Source: Alopecurus myosuroides
Lineage: Eukaryota; Streptophyta; Magnoliopsida; Poales; Poaceae
Direction of reading: 5' to 3'
Length of the DNA: 64,000 bases
Assembly: GCA_028641055.1 (NCBI GenBank)
Contig: CM054062.1
Span: 139,480,682-139,544,681, forward strand
Shown here piece after piece: positions 10,509 to 20,572 of this stretch. Position 1 is the stretch's first letter; the number at the start of each line of letters is the position of its first letter. Under the pieces are notes generated by a model. That model had not been told where the DNA came from. It did no database searches and was given only the letters and a program-made list of their open reading frames with translations. The translations under genes were made by a program, and so were the position numbers.

Positions 10509-11695
10509 TGTCGGGGATATGGCCCCGGGTACCCTAGAGTTGGTGACTTCACGGATGAATAGAAGACACGAGTCAATTAATATAGAGAAGAAAATCAAAC
10601 AAATATAGAAGAAACATAAAAGAAGCAAGCAACGGCCAGCCTGGGCCGACATAGGCACAGCCCAAGCCGCCATACAGCTATATTGCTGACAGACATCTCC
10701 TGCGGACGACACTGTTCATCCCCCGACACTGTTCATCCGACATAACGACAATGTTCATCCGACGCTGTTCATCCGACATACCCTAGACGACATACATGTC
10801 CTGGTGGCATCCTGGCGAGCATGTTTATTAACGACACTGTTCATCCGACATTCCCAGCCGACATACATGTCCTGGTGGCATCCTGACGACACTATTCATC
10901 ACTGACACTGTTCATCCGACATACCCCAGCCGGCATACATGTCCTGGTCTACCTCGACCAACGCACAGGCTCTTCATCGACATGCCAAGGCCAAGTCGTC
11001 CCCCTGCTGGATGTCGCTCCCTTGTGCCAGCCTTGGGACACCCCATTCTCAGACCAGCACACGCTCCATCAACCAGCGCTACCAGATGCCAGTAATCCTT
11101 AGCGGAGGATAGGAACGATGACCAAGCCAAGTACGACAAGGACAAGACGAAGGACAGGCAGGGATGTGCTACCCATGCCCCTGACAGAGCAACAGTGCAT
11201 CGTTGTATCCATGCTCCAGCCACCTCCAACAATACCGCAATGTTGGTGTATAGTGCCGATTAGACCCCAGTAGTCAATTCTTCAACATTGTAAAGTGCTC
11301 AGTGTGTTGTACCTTGTGGGTCACCCCTTGTCCCATGGGCTACCTATATAAGGAGGGCCAGGGGAAGCGCGTGGGGCAGCCCCTTGGGGGCTCATTTTCC
11401 CCAGCTCACGTACGAGCTCCTCCTTCCTCTAGACCTTGAGCGCACATAAAATGCCTCATTAAGGCGTAGCTTATATAGCTCAAGGAGCACCATTGTAATT
11501 CAGATATCCAGCTTCGTATGCAGTCAGACATGCAGGAGTAGGGGTTTTACCTCCTCACGAGGGCCCTGAACCTGGGTACATCTTGTGTCTTCCGTGTGCG
11601 CTCTCCAGCGCGCTATCCCTCCCCGGATACCAACAGCGTCCATCGGCCCCCAACTTAAGACATCCTATGTCATTTTCCGTGACTCCACCACAACA
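10509..11695 (+). repeat. 3' LTR of element F
   Basis: Direct repeat of 7687-8843 with visible substitutions and a somewhat longer CTGTTCATC repeat block, so F is not very young. Confidence 0.9.
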
Positions 11696-11700
11696 TGATG

Positions 11701-13853
11701 CAACATCACCGAGTGGGCTCAGAGTATTCCTCACTTGGATTGGCAAATCTCGTTCTCGATGCATACTCCTCTACGTATCCCGTTGGAAACATGATAGACA
11801 CCCTTATGATCACCCTATTACGGTGCGACGGTTGATGCAGTCAAGACAACCACGGAGACAGTGATTAAATATGATCTCACGGTCGAAGGTTTGGGTAGTA
11901 CGTTTATTTGATATCACAATATTGAACTATGTGATTAGATCCCATTGTGATAATACATATTGGGTGTGTCTCCATCACATCATTCATCCAATGATATGAC
12001 TTCATTGTCAATTGACATAAATATCCTTGATCGGGAAATCTTGATCATCTTTTGCCCAATGGACTAGTTAAATAGAGGCTACTAGGGATCTGGTTTGTTT
12101 ATATACCACACGTGCATTAATGTTTCTGATTAATACATCTATAGCATGTTATAAAACATATTGTGAACATATGAGATATGATAACTTTATTAATTGCCTC
12201 TAGGGCATATATCTTTCAGTCTCTCACTCGCACTAGAGTATAATTCAATCTAGTTTACATCTGGCAAGATTCTAACACCTATTACATCTCGGTGTTTATC
12301 ATGCTTATCTCATGGAAGAGCTTTTGAATGGATCTGGTAATTTAGATTCGTATGTATTTTGCAAATCTTTATGTCACCTTCCTTGATATACCGCCTTATC
12401 ACATGGAAGCATCGGAGTATATGTTTGGTAGTAGTGTGCGACCTTGGTTCCGTTGGAGTATATCGTCTTCACCTACACCTTGCTAATTTTGGTTCCAAGA
12501 GAAAAGGAAAAGAACAAAATAGAAGGAAGGGAAAAAGAAAAAGAAGGGAGGACTCCTCCCACTAGGAAAGGACTCCTAGTTGAACTAGGAATCCAATCCG
12601 ATTTGGGGGGAGCCAATGCGGCCACCTCCTTGGTGGTGCGGATTAGGGGCAGGGCTTCCTCCCCCCAAGGAAAGTATTCCCCTCCCCCACATATAAAAAG
12701 GACCCCAAGGCATTGAGAGAAATCATACAATTGGACCTCATGCCTCACTCTCTAGTAGAATTCTAGCTTCTAATTAGAGCCCCTCTAATTGAGTTGGAGC
12801 TTCTTCATTTGTGCAGAGTCCTGGACGGCGGAGCGCTGGTGGGTTGACACGAGCGTACTCCTGCACACCGTAAGAGGGAATACACGTGTGACCCCTGACG
12901 AGGGAAGCTTAGTGACATCCTTGCAACTATGCCTAGTTGTGAGGATCCATGATTGTTCATAATATACTATGACTACATAGATCTTCCGTTGCCGGTGAGT
13001 CGTGGTACTAGATCATTGCAGGTATGGGCACGCGTTGTTATTTTGATATTGATATTGGCGGTTATGTAGGGAAAAAAGTTTAATTATGCAACGTACACCA
13101 GTACTTATACCCTAAACTACATGATACCAACCATATCATGAGGTGAGACATTATGCTCTAGTATGATCAAACTCTTTGATCATAACATATATAAAACTCA
13201 TACTGATATTGTTCTCTTCTCATACATATCCCTGCTGTCATTGTGATAAAATCACTTTGTTCCTAGCCAGATGATTGGTTGACATCGGTGATACTGAGAG
13301 GGTCCATAGGAAGTGCTTCTCCATCATATGGAGGAGTTAAGTACTATTCTTGAACGATCTCAGTTCCATTACACACTCTAGGTCATACCCAAATTTCAAC
13401 ATTATAACATCCTATTACGGTAGACGGTTGAAGACATTCAAATCAAAATTGTCGAATGTGCGGTCACTGGATATTATCATAGTATAGGGATCTTAGCCAA
13501 TGAAAACTCCATGCTCACTTTGTTAAATCATAACATAATTGTTTGTCTCTTAGCAAGATTATATACTTGGGTCAGTTTAATACTATTGTTACCCTAACAA
13601 TAAACCCTCATGGTTGCTAGACTTATCAAAGTCCATGATTAGAAAAACATGATCATCTCACAACACACAAGCTTATCTTAGAGGAAAGATTAGGAACACT
13701 TATTTTTTTCATATCCTCACACCCGTATATAGATTTTCCTTTGAAACTCACTATTCAAGTACCATAGCGGTTATAGCACGAAGATATAAACTAATAATGA
13801 ACTTGAATATAGAATATTAACTGGATATTATTGTCTCTAGGGCATATATCCAA
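11701..13853. mobile_element. Fragments of copia-like LTRs in both orientations
   Basis: At 12190-12217 and at 13830-13853 the sequence reads GCCTCTAGGGCATAT and TCTCTAGGGCATATATCC, the reverse of the LTR edge TGTTGGATATATGCCCTAG seen in Angela/BARE-type copia elements. Between them 12420-13110 looks like an LTR in the opposite sense, with a TATA-like ACATATAAAAAGG near 12690. No gag-pol frame is present. Boundaries and order are uncertain; I see no gene here. Confidence 0.5.
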
Positions 13854-14181
13854 CACAAATGTTCCATGTTTGATAGCCCGCATGATTCCCGGTGTAACCT
13901 TATGCGAACGTGTGAGGTTGCAATCATTTCATTACATCCGATCATACACATCAATTAGAAAAATAGGAGATTCAGAATCACGACAAGTAGGACAATGATT
14001 ATGAAGTGTTTGATCCTACTTATCTAGACTTGATGTGCTATTTCTTGTACAATCTGATTTGGCTCCAGCACGCTTGTTATCCCTGATGGCCTATGCATCA
14101 TCCTTGCCAATTTCAGTCATGCTGGTAAAGGCCTGGATCTCATCATCACCAAGGGATTTTCTCTTCCTCTTACTCACACCG
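13854..14181 (-). pseudogene. Scrap of an old coding sequence interrupted by element R
   Basis: On the minus strand, the sequence just right of R (from about 21570) joins across the target site to 14181-14080 as an open frame with a basic patch, SKRKRKSLGDDE, then IQAFTSMTEIGKDDA. This resembles the linker of Myb/SANT-like proteins associated with PIF/Harbinger transposons, but the match is weak and from memory. A stop follows. It supports R having inserted into an older sequence. Confidence 0.3.
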
Positions 14182-15215
14182 TGATGAGGTGTTGACCTCT
14201 AAGTTGGCCCGATCTTCATGAATCGACAAGAACGAACGAAGAACGCACGAAGAACACGATGAACACGAGAGGGGGGATCGAGGGGAAATCGGGGGCAAAC
14301 GCGAGGAAACACAAAAAGGGGAAGATAAGTCGTGACGCCTACGAGGGATCGCAAACCCAAGTCAACAACACGCTAATTGAAACTGATTGCTCTCACCGGT
14401 CGGTCCACCGATCCAACAGAAGCCACAAGGGGAAGGTTGGCAAGCACTACTAGAATCACAAGGTGAAAGAGTAGCTCCTTGGAGAGATCTTGATACGGTC
14501 CTAGATACACATCATAGGAGTAGCCTCGTAAGAGGAGTCACCTCACAAAAGAGATACAAGGGCATAGCCCGAAGTTCTCAAATCATCCCTAAACCCTAGA
14601 TCTAGCCACCGGAGTCCCTTATATAGCCTAGGGGGGTAGGTGGGTGAAAAAGGATCCAAAAAGGGGTTTTTCCGCACAAAACAGGGGGCGTCCTGGGAGG
14701 CCGGCCTGGCCGGCCTGGGAGGCCGAGGTGGGGGCAGGCGCCCTGCCTGGGGCTGGCCCGGCCTGGGAGGCCGGCCTCAGTCCGGGGTGGGGGCCGGCGC
14801 CCTCGGGCTGCTGCCCGGCCTGAGGAGAGGGGCTGGCTGGCCTGAGGCTGGGGTGGGGAAGGGGGAGGCCGGCCTGCTCGGCCAGGGGGGCGGCCTGAGG
14901 TGGGGGGAGGCCGGCCTGGCTAGGGTTGAGGCCGGGAGCCCCCTTTTCCCTCCGTTCTTCCACCTCGGAGCTCCGATCTTGACGCCGTCTTCACCCGCTT
15001 CCTTCCTAGCTTCATGTGCACCTTCTTGGATGTGTTCCTGAGCATCTTGGGCACAATCTTGGGTCTCCATGTGGTGATACCACCTATGCATGTAGAGGGG
15101 TATTTCATGAGGTAGAGCACCGTTCACCAAGTCACCGGAAACATACGGAGATAGGAGTGAGTTCACCTTGTTGTGTATCGATGTTGTGCTTGGTTGAATA
15201 CGGTGGGCTACATCA
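14182..15215 (-). repeat. 3' LTR of R
   Basis: 1034 bp, direct repeat of 20573-21522. The minus-strand TATA box CTATATAAGG lies at 14617-14626. It contains a GGCCGGCCT-rich minisatellite (14690-14935) that is about 85 bp longer than in the other LTR. Confidence 0.9.
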
Positions 15216-15230
15216 TCTCCCCCCCCCCTT
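15216..15230 (-). other. Polypurine tract of R
   Basis: The minus strand reads CAAGGGGGGGGGAGA directly before the LTR start TGATG. Confidence 0.8.
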
Positions 15231-15520
15231 GAAAAATAGTCGTCCTCGACTCTCGTTCCATCCATATGTGAGCTGGAGAAGGAATGTTGACGACGAAGAT
15301 GTCGTTGAAGTTGAGCCGCTTGTCGAAGTTCATGTGACGGTAGGCTCGTAGTGGGGGTGGTCCAAATGTGATGAAGATCATGAAATGGTCCCCCTTGGAT
15401 GGTTGAGGAAGATCTTGCGCGGCGGTGTAGTTGTTGAAGTTGAGCCTCTTATCGAAGATCATGCCAAGGTATGCTCGTGGAGGGTGTGGTCCAAAGGCGA
15501 TGACGATCTTGACATGGTCC
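15231..15520 (-). other. Downstream repeats of the R reading frame, frame broken
   Basis: Past the stop of the preceding frame, a shifted minus-strand frame continues the same repeat style with two copies of a FDKRLNFN motif and two of a FGPxPxRAY motif. A single-base shift near 15530 appears to have cut this part off from the main protein. Confidence 0.5.
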
Positions 15521-16825
15521 TCAATGGGGTGGATGAGGATGAGCTTGCGGGAGAGGTAGAGTGTAGATGAACTTGACGCATTGGTTGTTGTTGATGCTCG
15601 TGTTGAATTCCATGTACATCGTGGCGGTTGGCATGTAGTCGTGGTAGTCATTGTCGTTGACGCGCTTGTCGAACTCCAAGTGCATCTTGACGAAGGGGAT
15701 GTAGACGTGGTAGTCATTGTCGTTGACGCGCTTGTCGAACTCCAAGTACATCTTGACGTAGGGGATGTAGATGGAGAAGTCGTTGTCGTGGAGGTGCTTG
15801 TTGAACTCCATGCACATATTGACATGTGGTATGTAGGCATAGAAGGCATTGTCGTTGACGTGCTTGTCGTACTCCATGCACCTCTTGACATGTTGGATGT
15901 AGGCGTAGAAGGCGTTGTTGTCGAAGTGCTTGTGACGCACCGTGTAGATCTTGAATTGAGGAGTGTGGATGGAGAAGGCATTGTCGGAGAAGGGCTTGTC
16001 AATATCCATGTGGATCATGACGAGCGGAATGTACTCCTTCCAAATCTTCAAGTCGTTGTCGATGTTCATGCGGTGTGGAGAGCCTTGTATGTGGAGAAGT
16101 CCATGAGGGCGAGGATGCTTGATAGGGTCACCAAATCTCTGCAAAATAGACAACAAAGATGGAGAGAACGTTGGTAAGCCGTTAGTGTCGATAACCACAC
16201 ATGGGTTTTTGCTCTCAACTCTCATCTCACTATTGGTGGCTATCATGGCAATGCCTCTAGGAACACTCATGCTTTTTCCACTCATTATGGGCTTGTGGCT
16301 CTCACTCACGTGATGGTGGATCTCTCTCTCACCACTCATCTCACTAGAAACTTGAGAGGAGACACTAGAAGGCTCCAAAGTCTTGGCACAAGAGGTGTGC
16401 GGGTTTGTCGAAGTCGTTGCATTGCTTGGAGTCGGTAGTGTCATAGCATGTGGCGAGGAGGACTCAATCATCTCATCTCTTGGGTTGATCTCCAAGTGTG
16501 GAAAGGGTGGCTTTCTTGGAGGAGGAGGTAGGGTCATGGCTTGTGTCGAAGAAGGCTCCATCATCTCCGTGATGTGGTAGTGTAAGCCATGCCTTGTAGC
16601 ATCCTCAAATGGTCGATGATGATGATGAAGATATCCTTGGCTAGAATGGTGGCTTGAGCGTGGCCTTGTGGAGGTTGGCATGAGATTCTTTGAAGTCAAG
16701 GGGAGTGTGTCACCCAATTCGTCGCTACCTCCATCAATGATAGATGTGCCATTGACGCCGGCTCTAGAGAGGTTGCATCGTTGGTCGTTATCTTGAGGAT
16801 AGGCTTGAAGAACTCGTGTCAACAC
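15521..16825 (-). CDS. R protein, second part: relic protease and 22-residue repeats
   Basis: This 434-codon frame follows the 830-codon frame in the same register after one UGA. Its first 50 residues align with the gag-protease gene at 7090-7250 (LTRVL, then DQRCNL, then IIDGGS), but the protease is shortened by in-frame deletions and lacks the flap and the LLLGRPW strand, so it should be inactive. After about 200 Pro/Ser/His-rich residues come seven 22-residue repeats of the form YIPHVKMxxEFDKxVNDNDF (plus 15600-16060). No known domain is recognised in them. GTG, not ATG, is the first codon, so independent initiation is doubtful. It is probably the tail of the upstream protein. Confidence 0.6.
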   Translation of the reverse strand: MLTRVLQAYPQDNDQRCNLSRAGVNGTSIIDGGSDELGDTLPLTSKNLMPTSTRPRSSHHSSQGYLHHHHRPFEDATRHGLHYHITEMMEPSSTQAMTLPPPPRKPPFPHLEINPRDEMIESSSPHAMTLPTPSNATTSTNPHTSCAKTLEPSSVSSQVSSEMSGEREIHHHVSESHKPIMSGKSMSVPRGIAMIATNSEMRVESKNPCVVIDTNGLPTFSPSLLSILQRFGDPIKHPRPHGLLHIQGSPHRMNIDNDLKIWKEYIPLVMIHMDIDKPFSDNAFSIHTPQFKIYTVRHKHFDNNAFYAYIQHVKRCMEYDKHVNDNAFYAYIPHVNMCMEFNKHLHDNDFSIYIPYVKMYLEFDKRVNDNDYHVYIPFVKMHLEFDKRVNDNDYHDYMPTATMYMEFNTSINNNQCVKFIYTLPLPQAHPHPPH

Positions 16826-19318
16826 TCACGATGAGGTCGCGGCCTCATTGCAATAGACGCTTTCGTCACCATTGGTCGGCATGTCCAAGGAATTGAGAGC
16901 TAGCTGGTGCAAGGCATAGTATTGGCCTTCACTCATGTAGGCATGGTCACCATTTTGGTTGGAAACCATGATCATATCATTGGTAGCATTGGAAGCTCTC
17001 TTGTGGATGGTCGAAGTTGGCACTTGTGTCATTGGAGACGAAGAAGAAGAAGAATGCCTTAGAGATGATGGCAAGGGATGAGCCTCTTTGACAATGTCAC
17101 ATGCATCAACGTCTTCATCATCGAGTGGTAGAGTGGTCTCCTCATGCATATGGTGATGTTGATCTTGTGTCATGGGAGGAATAACTTCACACTCTTGATG
17201 TTGGTGTTGCGCTTGTGGAAATGAGGGAAGCTCATGTTCTTGATCATGAAGGTCATAGTTCTTCCTCATGGAATGTCGCACATGATGTAGGTGTAGCGGT
17301 GGTGATGAAGTGAAACTCGCCTCATGTGATGAAGAAGGAGGAGGATCATGACATATATGGCGATGTAGACCTTGCTCATGTGCCTCATCATGGCGTCCTT
17401 TGTCCTTCCTCAAAGTATGTCGCTCATGTAAGTTGAGGTTGGGTGTTGGTGGTGAAGTTTCTCTTGCCTCTTGCCTTGACGAGGTAGTGGTATCATAGTG
17501 TCCATGGCGAGGATGTTCTTGATCCTTGTCGAAGGCGGGGTGCGAATAGAAAGCACAATCTTGGTGAAGATGAGGTGTAGGCTCCCATTCCTCATATGGA
17601 TGATGACGCCCACGGTCCTTGCACCTTGTAACATTGAGGCAAACGGTGCTCAAGTCGTTGTCTTCATGGCCTAGATGATGTGGTGCTTCATCCAATATGG
17701 GAGGAGAAGAATCATGGATAGCATCTCCATTTGCTTGATGTTGACGAGGTCGCTCATGTGGGTCCTCATCAAAAATAGGAAGTGAGAGGTCACTTGGAGC
17801 ATCTTCACTTGCTTGTTGTTGACATGGTCGCTCAAGAGGTTCCTCATCAAACATGGGAAATGAGAAATCATGAATAGCATTCGTGCCTATTGGTGGTCGA
17901 AGTGGGCGCTCATAGGGGTCTTCATCAAAGAGAGGAAGTGAGAGATCATTTGTAGCATGCCCACTTGGTTGTTGATTATGGTGGTGCTCATAGGGGTCCT
18001 CATCAAAGATGGGAAGTGAAGTAGCAAATTGAGCAATCCCACTTGGTTGTTGTCGATGGTGGCGCTCAATGGGGTCTTCCTCGAAGATGGGGAAAGACAA
18101 GCCATAGGGAGCATTCGCACTCACTTGATGTTGAGAAGTTCTCTCATTTGGGTCTTCATCAAAGATAGGCGGTAGAAGCTCATGTGGGTCATCCTCGTTG
18201 GTTTGGCAATGGCGATCATGATGGAGAGGATGGTGCCGATGGTCATTGTGGTGGTGACACACATTTTGCCTTGGAAGCCTTGAATGTGGGCGAGCACCAT
18301 CCACGAAGCCATGTAGACCATAGTCATGAGTCGAGCTTGGAGAAGGTGAGGGATGAAGAATATCCGGTCGTAGAGGGTGATCTTGAAGAGGGTCACCACG
18401 GCCTTGTCGGTGCCGAGGTCGAGGTAGTGGTGATGGCGAGCAAGGCTCAAACCAATGTCGTCGCGGAACTTGTGGTGGAAGATGCGGTGATGTGGGTGTA
18501 CCACTCTCTTCCATATGACGTTGATGATCATGGCGACGGTCTTGGTGATGAGCATGGTGATGAGAGATTGAAGGTTGTTGATGACGAAGCTTGCGGTGTT
18601 CCCGCACTTCATGTGTGGGATGACTCTGAAAGTCATTCGGATGCCTTGGCTTCTTGGCCTTCTCGCTTGATGGGGCCTCGATGATGTCCTTCTTGTGGCG
18701 CCGTCTTGATGTTGAATACAATCTTGATGTTGCCAACTTGTCGGATTTCTTGTCGTTGCACCATCTTGAGGTTGAAGGGAGTTGTCTTGTGTTGTCCTTG
18801 GCATTCTCCTTGAAGTTCCTTGGTGGTGAGCATGAACCATCAGACATGTGATGTATTGGCCACCGAAGCTTGGAGAGGAAATGCTTGTAGGTGAGCTCGT
18901 CCATGTCGGAGTCATTGTCGGTGTAGAACTCCGCCATGCTCGAGGATGCGTTGTCGGTGTAGTAGGGATCCATCTCGTCATCCAAGCTTGCGGTGTCATT
19001 GTTGTAGTAGTGTTTCATGTCGTTGTAGCTCATGGAGTCAAAGTTGGCGTGGTTGTTGTGGTGCTCCTCCATGCCGATGATGCTTGGGGAGGAGTAGTCG
19101 GTGTAGAGCTCGACGTCGTGGTCGAAGTAGTGGTGGTGATCCACCATGTCATGATCGTAGGAGTGGTCATCCATGATGTCGTGCTCGTAGGAGTGGTCAT
19201 CCACAACGTCGTGCTCGTAGGAGTGGAGGTCCATGTCTAGCTCGTTGTAGTCGTAGTGGTCCATCATGGACTCTTCATGGTCATCATGGCCTCCATATGA
19301 TCCGCTCTCGCTACACAT
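16826..19318 (-). CDS. R protein, first part: His/Asp-rich gag-derived protein with 26-residue repeats
   Basis: An open frame of 830 codons starts at an ATG about 1.2 kb after the primer site. Residues 33-60 contain three 10-residue repeats (DHSYEHDVVD type). Residues 383-548 contain seven repeats of exactly 26 residues centred on PIFDEDPxER. The same acidic motif occurs once at the N-terminus of the gag at 5870-7541. The C-terminus (MIMVSNQNGDHAYMSEGQYY, then ALHQL and DESVYC) aligns with the linker after the zinc knuckle of that gag. The capsid-type gag domain and the zinc knuckle are absent. It may be a structural or RNA-packaging protein, or simply an RNA kept open by chance; the long open frame argues for recent selection. 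Confidence 0.65.
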   Translation of the reverse strand: MCSESGSYGGHDDHEESMMDHYDYNELDMDLHSYEHDVVDDHSYEHDIMDDHSYDHDMVDHHHYFDHDVELYTDYSSPSIIGMEEHHNNHANFDSMSYNDMKHYYNNDTASLDDEMDPYYTDNASSSMAEFYTDNDSDMDELTYKHFLSKLRWPIHHMSDGSCSPPRNFKENAKDNTRQLPSTSRWCNDKKSDKLATSRLYSTSRRRHKKDIIEAPSSEKAKKPRHPNDFQSHPTHEVREHRKLRHQQPSISHHHAHHQDRRHDHQRHMEESGTPTSPHLPPQVPRRHWFEPCSPSPLPRPRHRQGRGDPLQDHPLRPDILHPSPSPSSTHDYGLHGFVDGARPHSRLPRQNVCHHHNDHRHHPLHHDRHCQTNEDDPHELLPPIFDEDPNERTSQHQVSANAPYGLSFPIFEEDPIERHHRQQPSGIAQFATSLPIFDEDPYEHHHNQQPSGHATNDLSLPLFDEDPYERPLRPPIGTNAIHDFSFPMFDEEPLERPCQQQASEDAPSDLSLPIFDEDPHERPRQHQANGDAIHDSSPPILDEAPHHLGHEDNDLSTVCLNVTRCKDRGRHHPYEEWEPTPHLHQDCAFYSHPAFDKDQEHPRHGHYDTTTSSRQEARETSPPTPNLNLHERHTLRKDKGRHDEAHEQGLHRHICHDPPPSSSHEASFTSSPPLHLHHVRHSMRKNYDLHDQEHELPSFPQAQHQHQECEVIPPMTQDQHHHMHEETTLPLDDEDVDACDIVKEAHPLPSSLRHSSSSSSPMTQVPTSTIHKRASNATNDMIMVSNQNGDHAYMSEGQYYALHQLALNSLDMPTNGDESVYCNEAATSS

Positions 19319-20557
19319 GGTTAGTCACAAGCGCAAGTGTATATATAGAGTGTGAGGACCTAATATCTCAAACCTCACCTTTTAGCAAATGTTGGAAACT
19401 AGTGGACCATGCCAAGAGAAACCGATAACAAAAAGAATGAAGTGACTTGAGTTCGAAAGGTCCCGAAAACACGCTCCAAAACACACACGGCTTATGGGTG
19501 GATGGCAATGGGTTAGAAATGTGGCGAGAAAACGACAAATCCAAAGAAAAGTATGTTGTAAAACGTGGAGAAGAAACAAAGAAAAGTTAGCACGAAAACT
19601 AAACCTAGTGGAGGAAAATGATATGGTGGAAACTAAAAACACACACACACACACACACATGATAAATGGGGTTAGTGCGGCCAATGGACGAGTGGAGACG
19701 AAATGTACCTATCAAAGACTAAGCTCAATGCCACACCAACGCAAGGAGGACGCTAGCTCAAATCACAATTGAGTAGAGGCAACAAGATTCACAATGTGGC
19801 AACCGGTCACTCTCTTCTCTCTCGCAACTCGAAGCTAGGCGTTCCTACAAATGATAGCAATTGGCATCGATCTTTGCTTCTTTTGGCTCTTTTTTCTTCT
19901 TTTGCTCTTTCTCCTCTTTTTTTTTTTTGCTTTTTGATGATGATGATGCGGAGATGATTCCCAAATGCCAATGCCTACTCGAAGCTATTCTCTCACAAGT
20001 GCAAACACTCGCACTCTCGGTGCCACAAATGCGATGCCAAGCGGTGTAAAAGAACTAGTCCGAATAGGTAAGGTACACAAAGGAATGGGTTAGTTCAAGC
20101 GGAAGCAAGTTATACCTATGTGGTGGATGATCTCGGACTTGCGGCCGGTGGATGTCGATGTCGTGTGGATCCGATGATGTAGATGCATAGGCTATGTCAA
20201 TGGCGACGCGTAGGAACTTGCCTCACTCAAATCGGAGCAACGACGACAAAGAAAGACAAGATACAAAATCTTTCCAAGAATCAAAGAGCAGGATTTTTCT
20301 GAAATTTTTGCTCAATTTCGAAGTTTCTCCCAAATCAAGAAAAAATTTGGACAAATTTGAGAAATGTTCCTGAATAGAAAGGTGGGGAATGGTTTTTGGC
20401 AACAAATCTATGAATCAAAACCACGAAAAACTCAACAAATCGAGAGATCGTTCGAAATCCCTTTTGGCTATTTTTGGTCAAATTTTCGAATTTATGGTGG
20501 ATAGAAGAAAAATTGGTGGTAGGGGAGGGGGTGGGTTGTCGGATTCGTGTCAATCTA
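19319..20557 (-). other. 5' untranslated leader of R
   Basis: No coding frame is supported. It contains a short (CA)n microsatellite near 19640-19660 and a T-rich tract at 19890-19935. Confidence 0.6.
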
Positions 20558-20571
20558 GCTCTGGATACCAG
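20558..20571 (-). other. Primer-binding site of R, tRNA-Met type
   Basis: The minus strand reads TGGTATCCAGAGC next to the LTR end, the initiator tRNA-Met site with one inserted C. Confidence 0.7.
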
Positions 20572-20572
20572 A

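Larger units (their letters stand above)
7687..11695 (+). mobile_element. Complete non-autonomous LTR element F, TSD TGATG
   Basis: Two LTRs (7687-8843 and 10509-11695) start TGTCGGGG and end CGACA/CAACA, and the element is bounded on both sides by TGATG (7682-7686 and 11696-11700). A primer-binding site follows the left LTR and a polypurine tract precedes the right one. The interior is only 1.66 kb and encodes no retroelement protein; it consists mostly of tandem repeats. F is therefore a non-autonomous element that would need enzymes from a related gypsy element using the same tRNA primer. Confidence 0.9.

Noticed and set aside
15208..16002. 264-codon minus-strand frame rich in Ser/Thr/Pro
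   Set aside because: Most of it is the shifted frame of the 22-residue repeat array; only its last third seems to be a continuation of the R protein after a frameshift.
18121..18999. 292-codon minus-strand frame
   Set aside because: Out-of-frame shadow of the 830-codon R frame.
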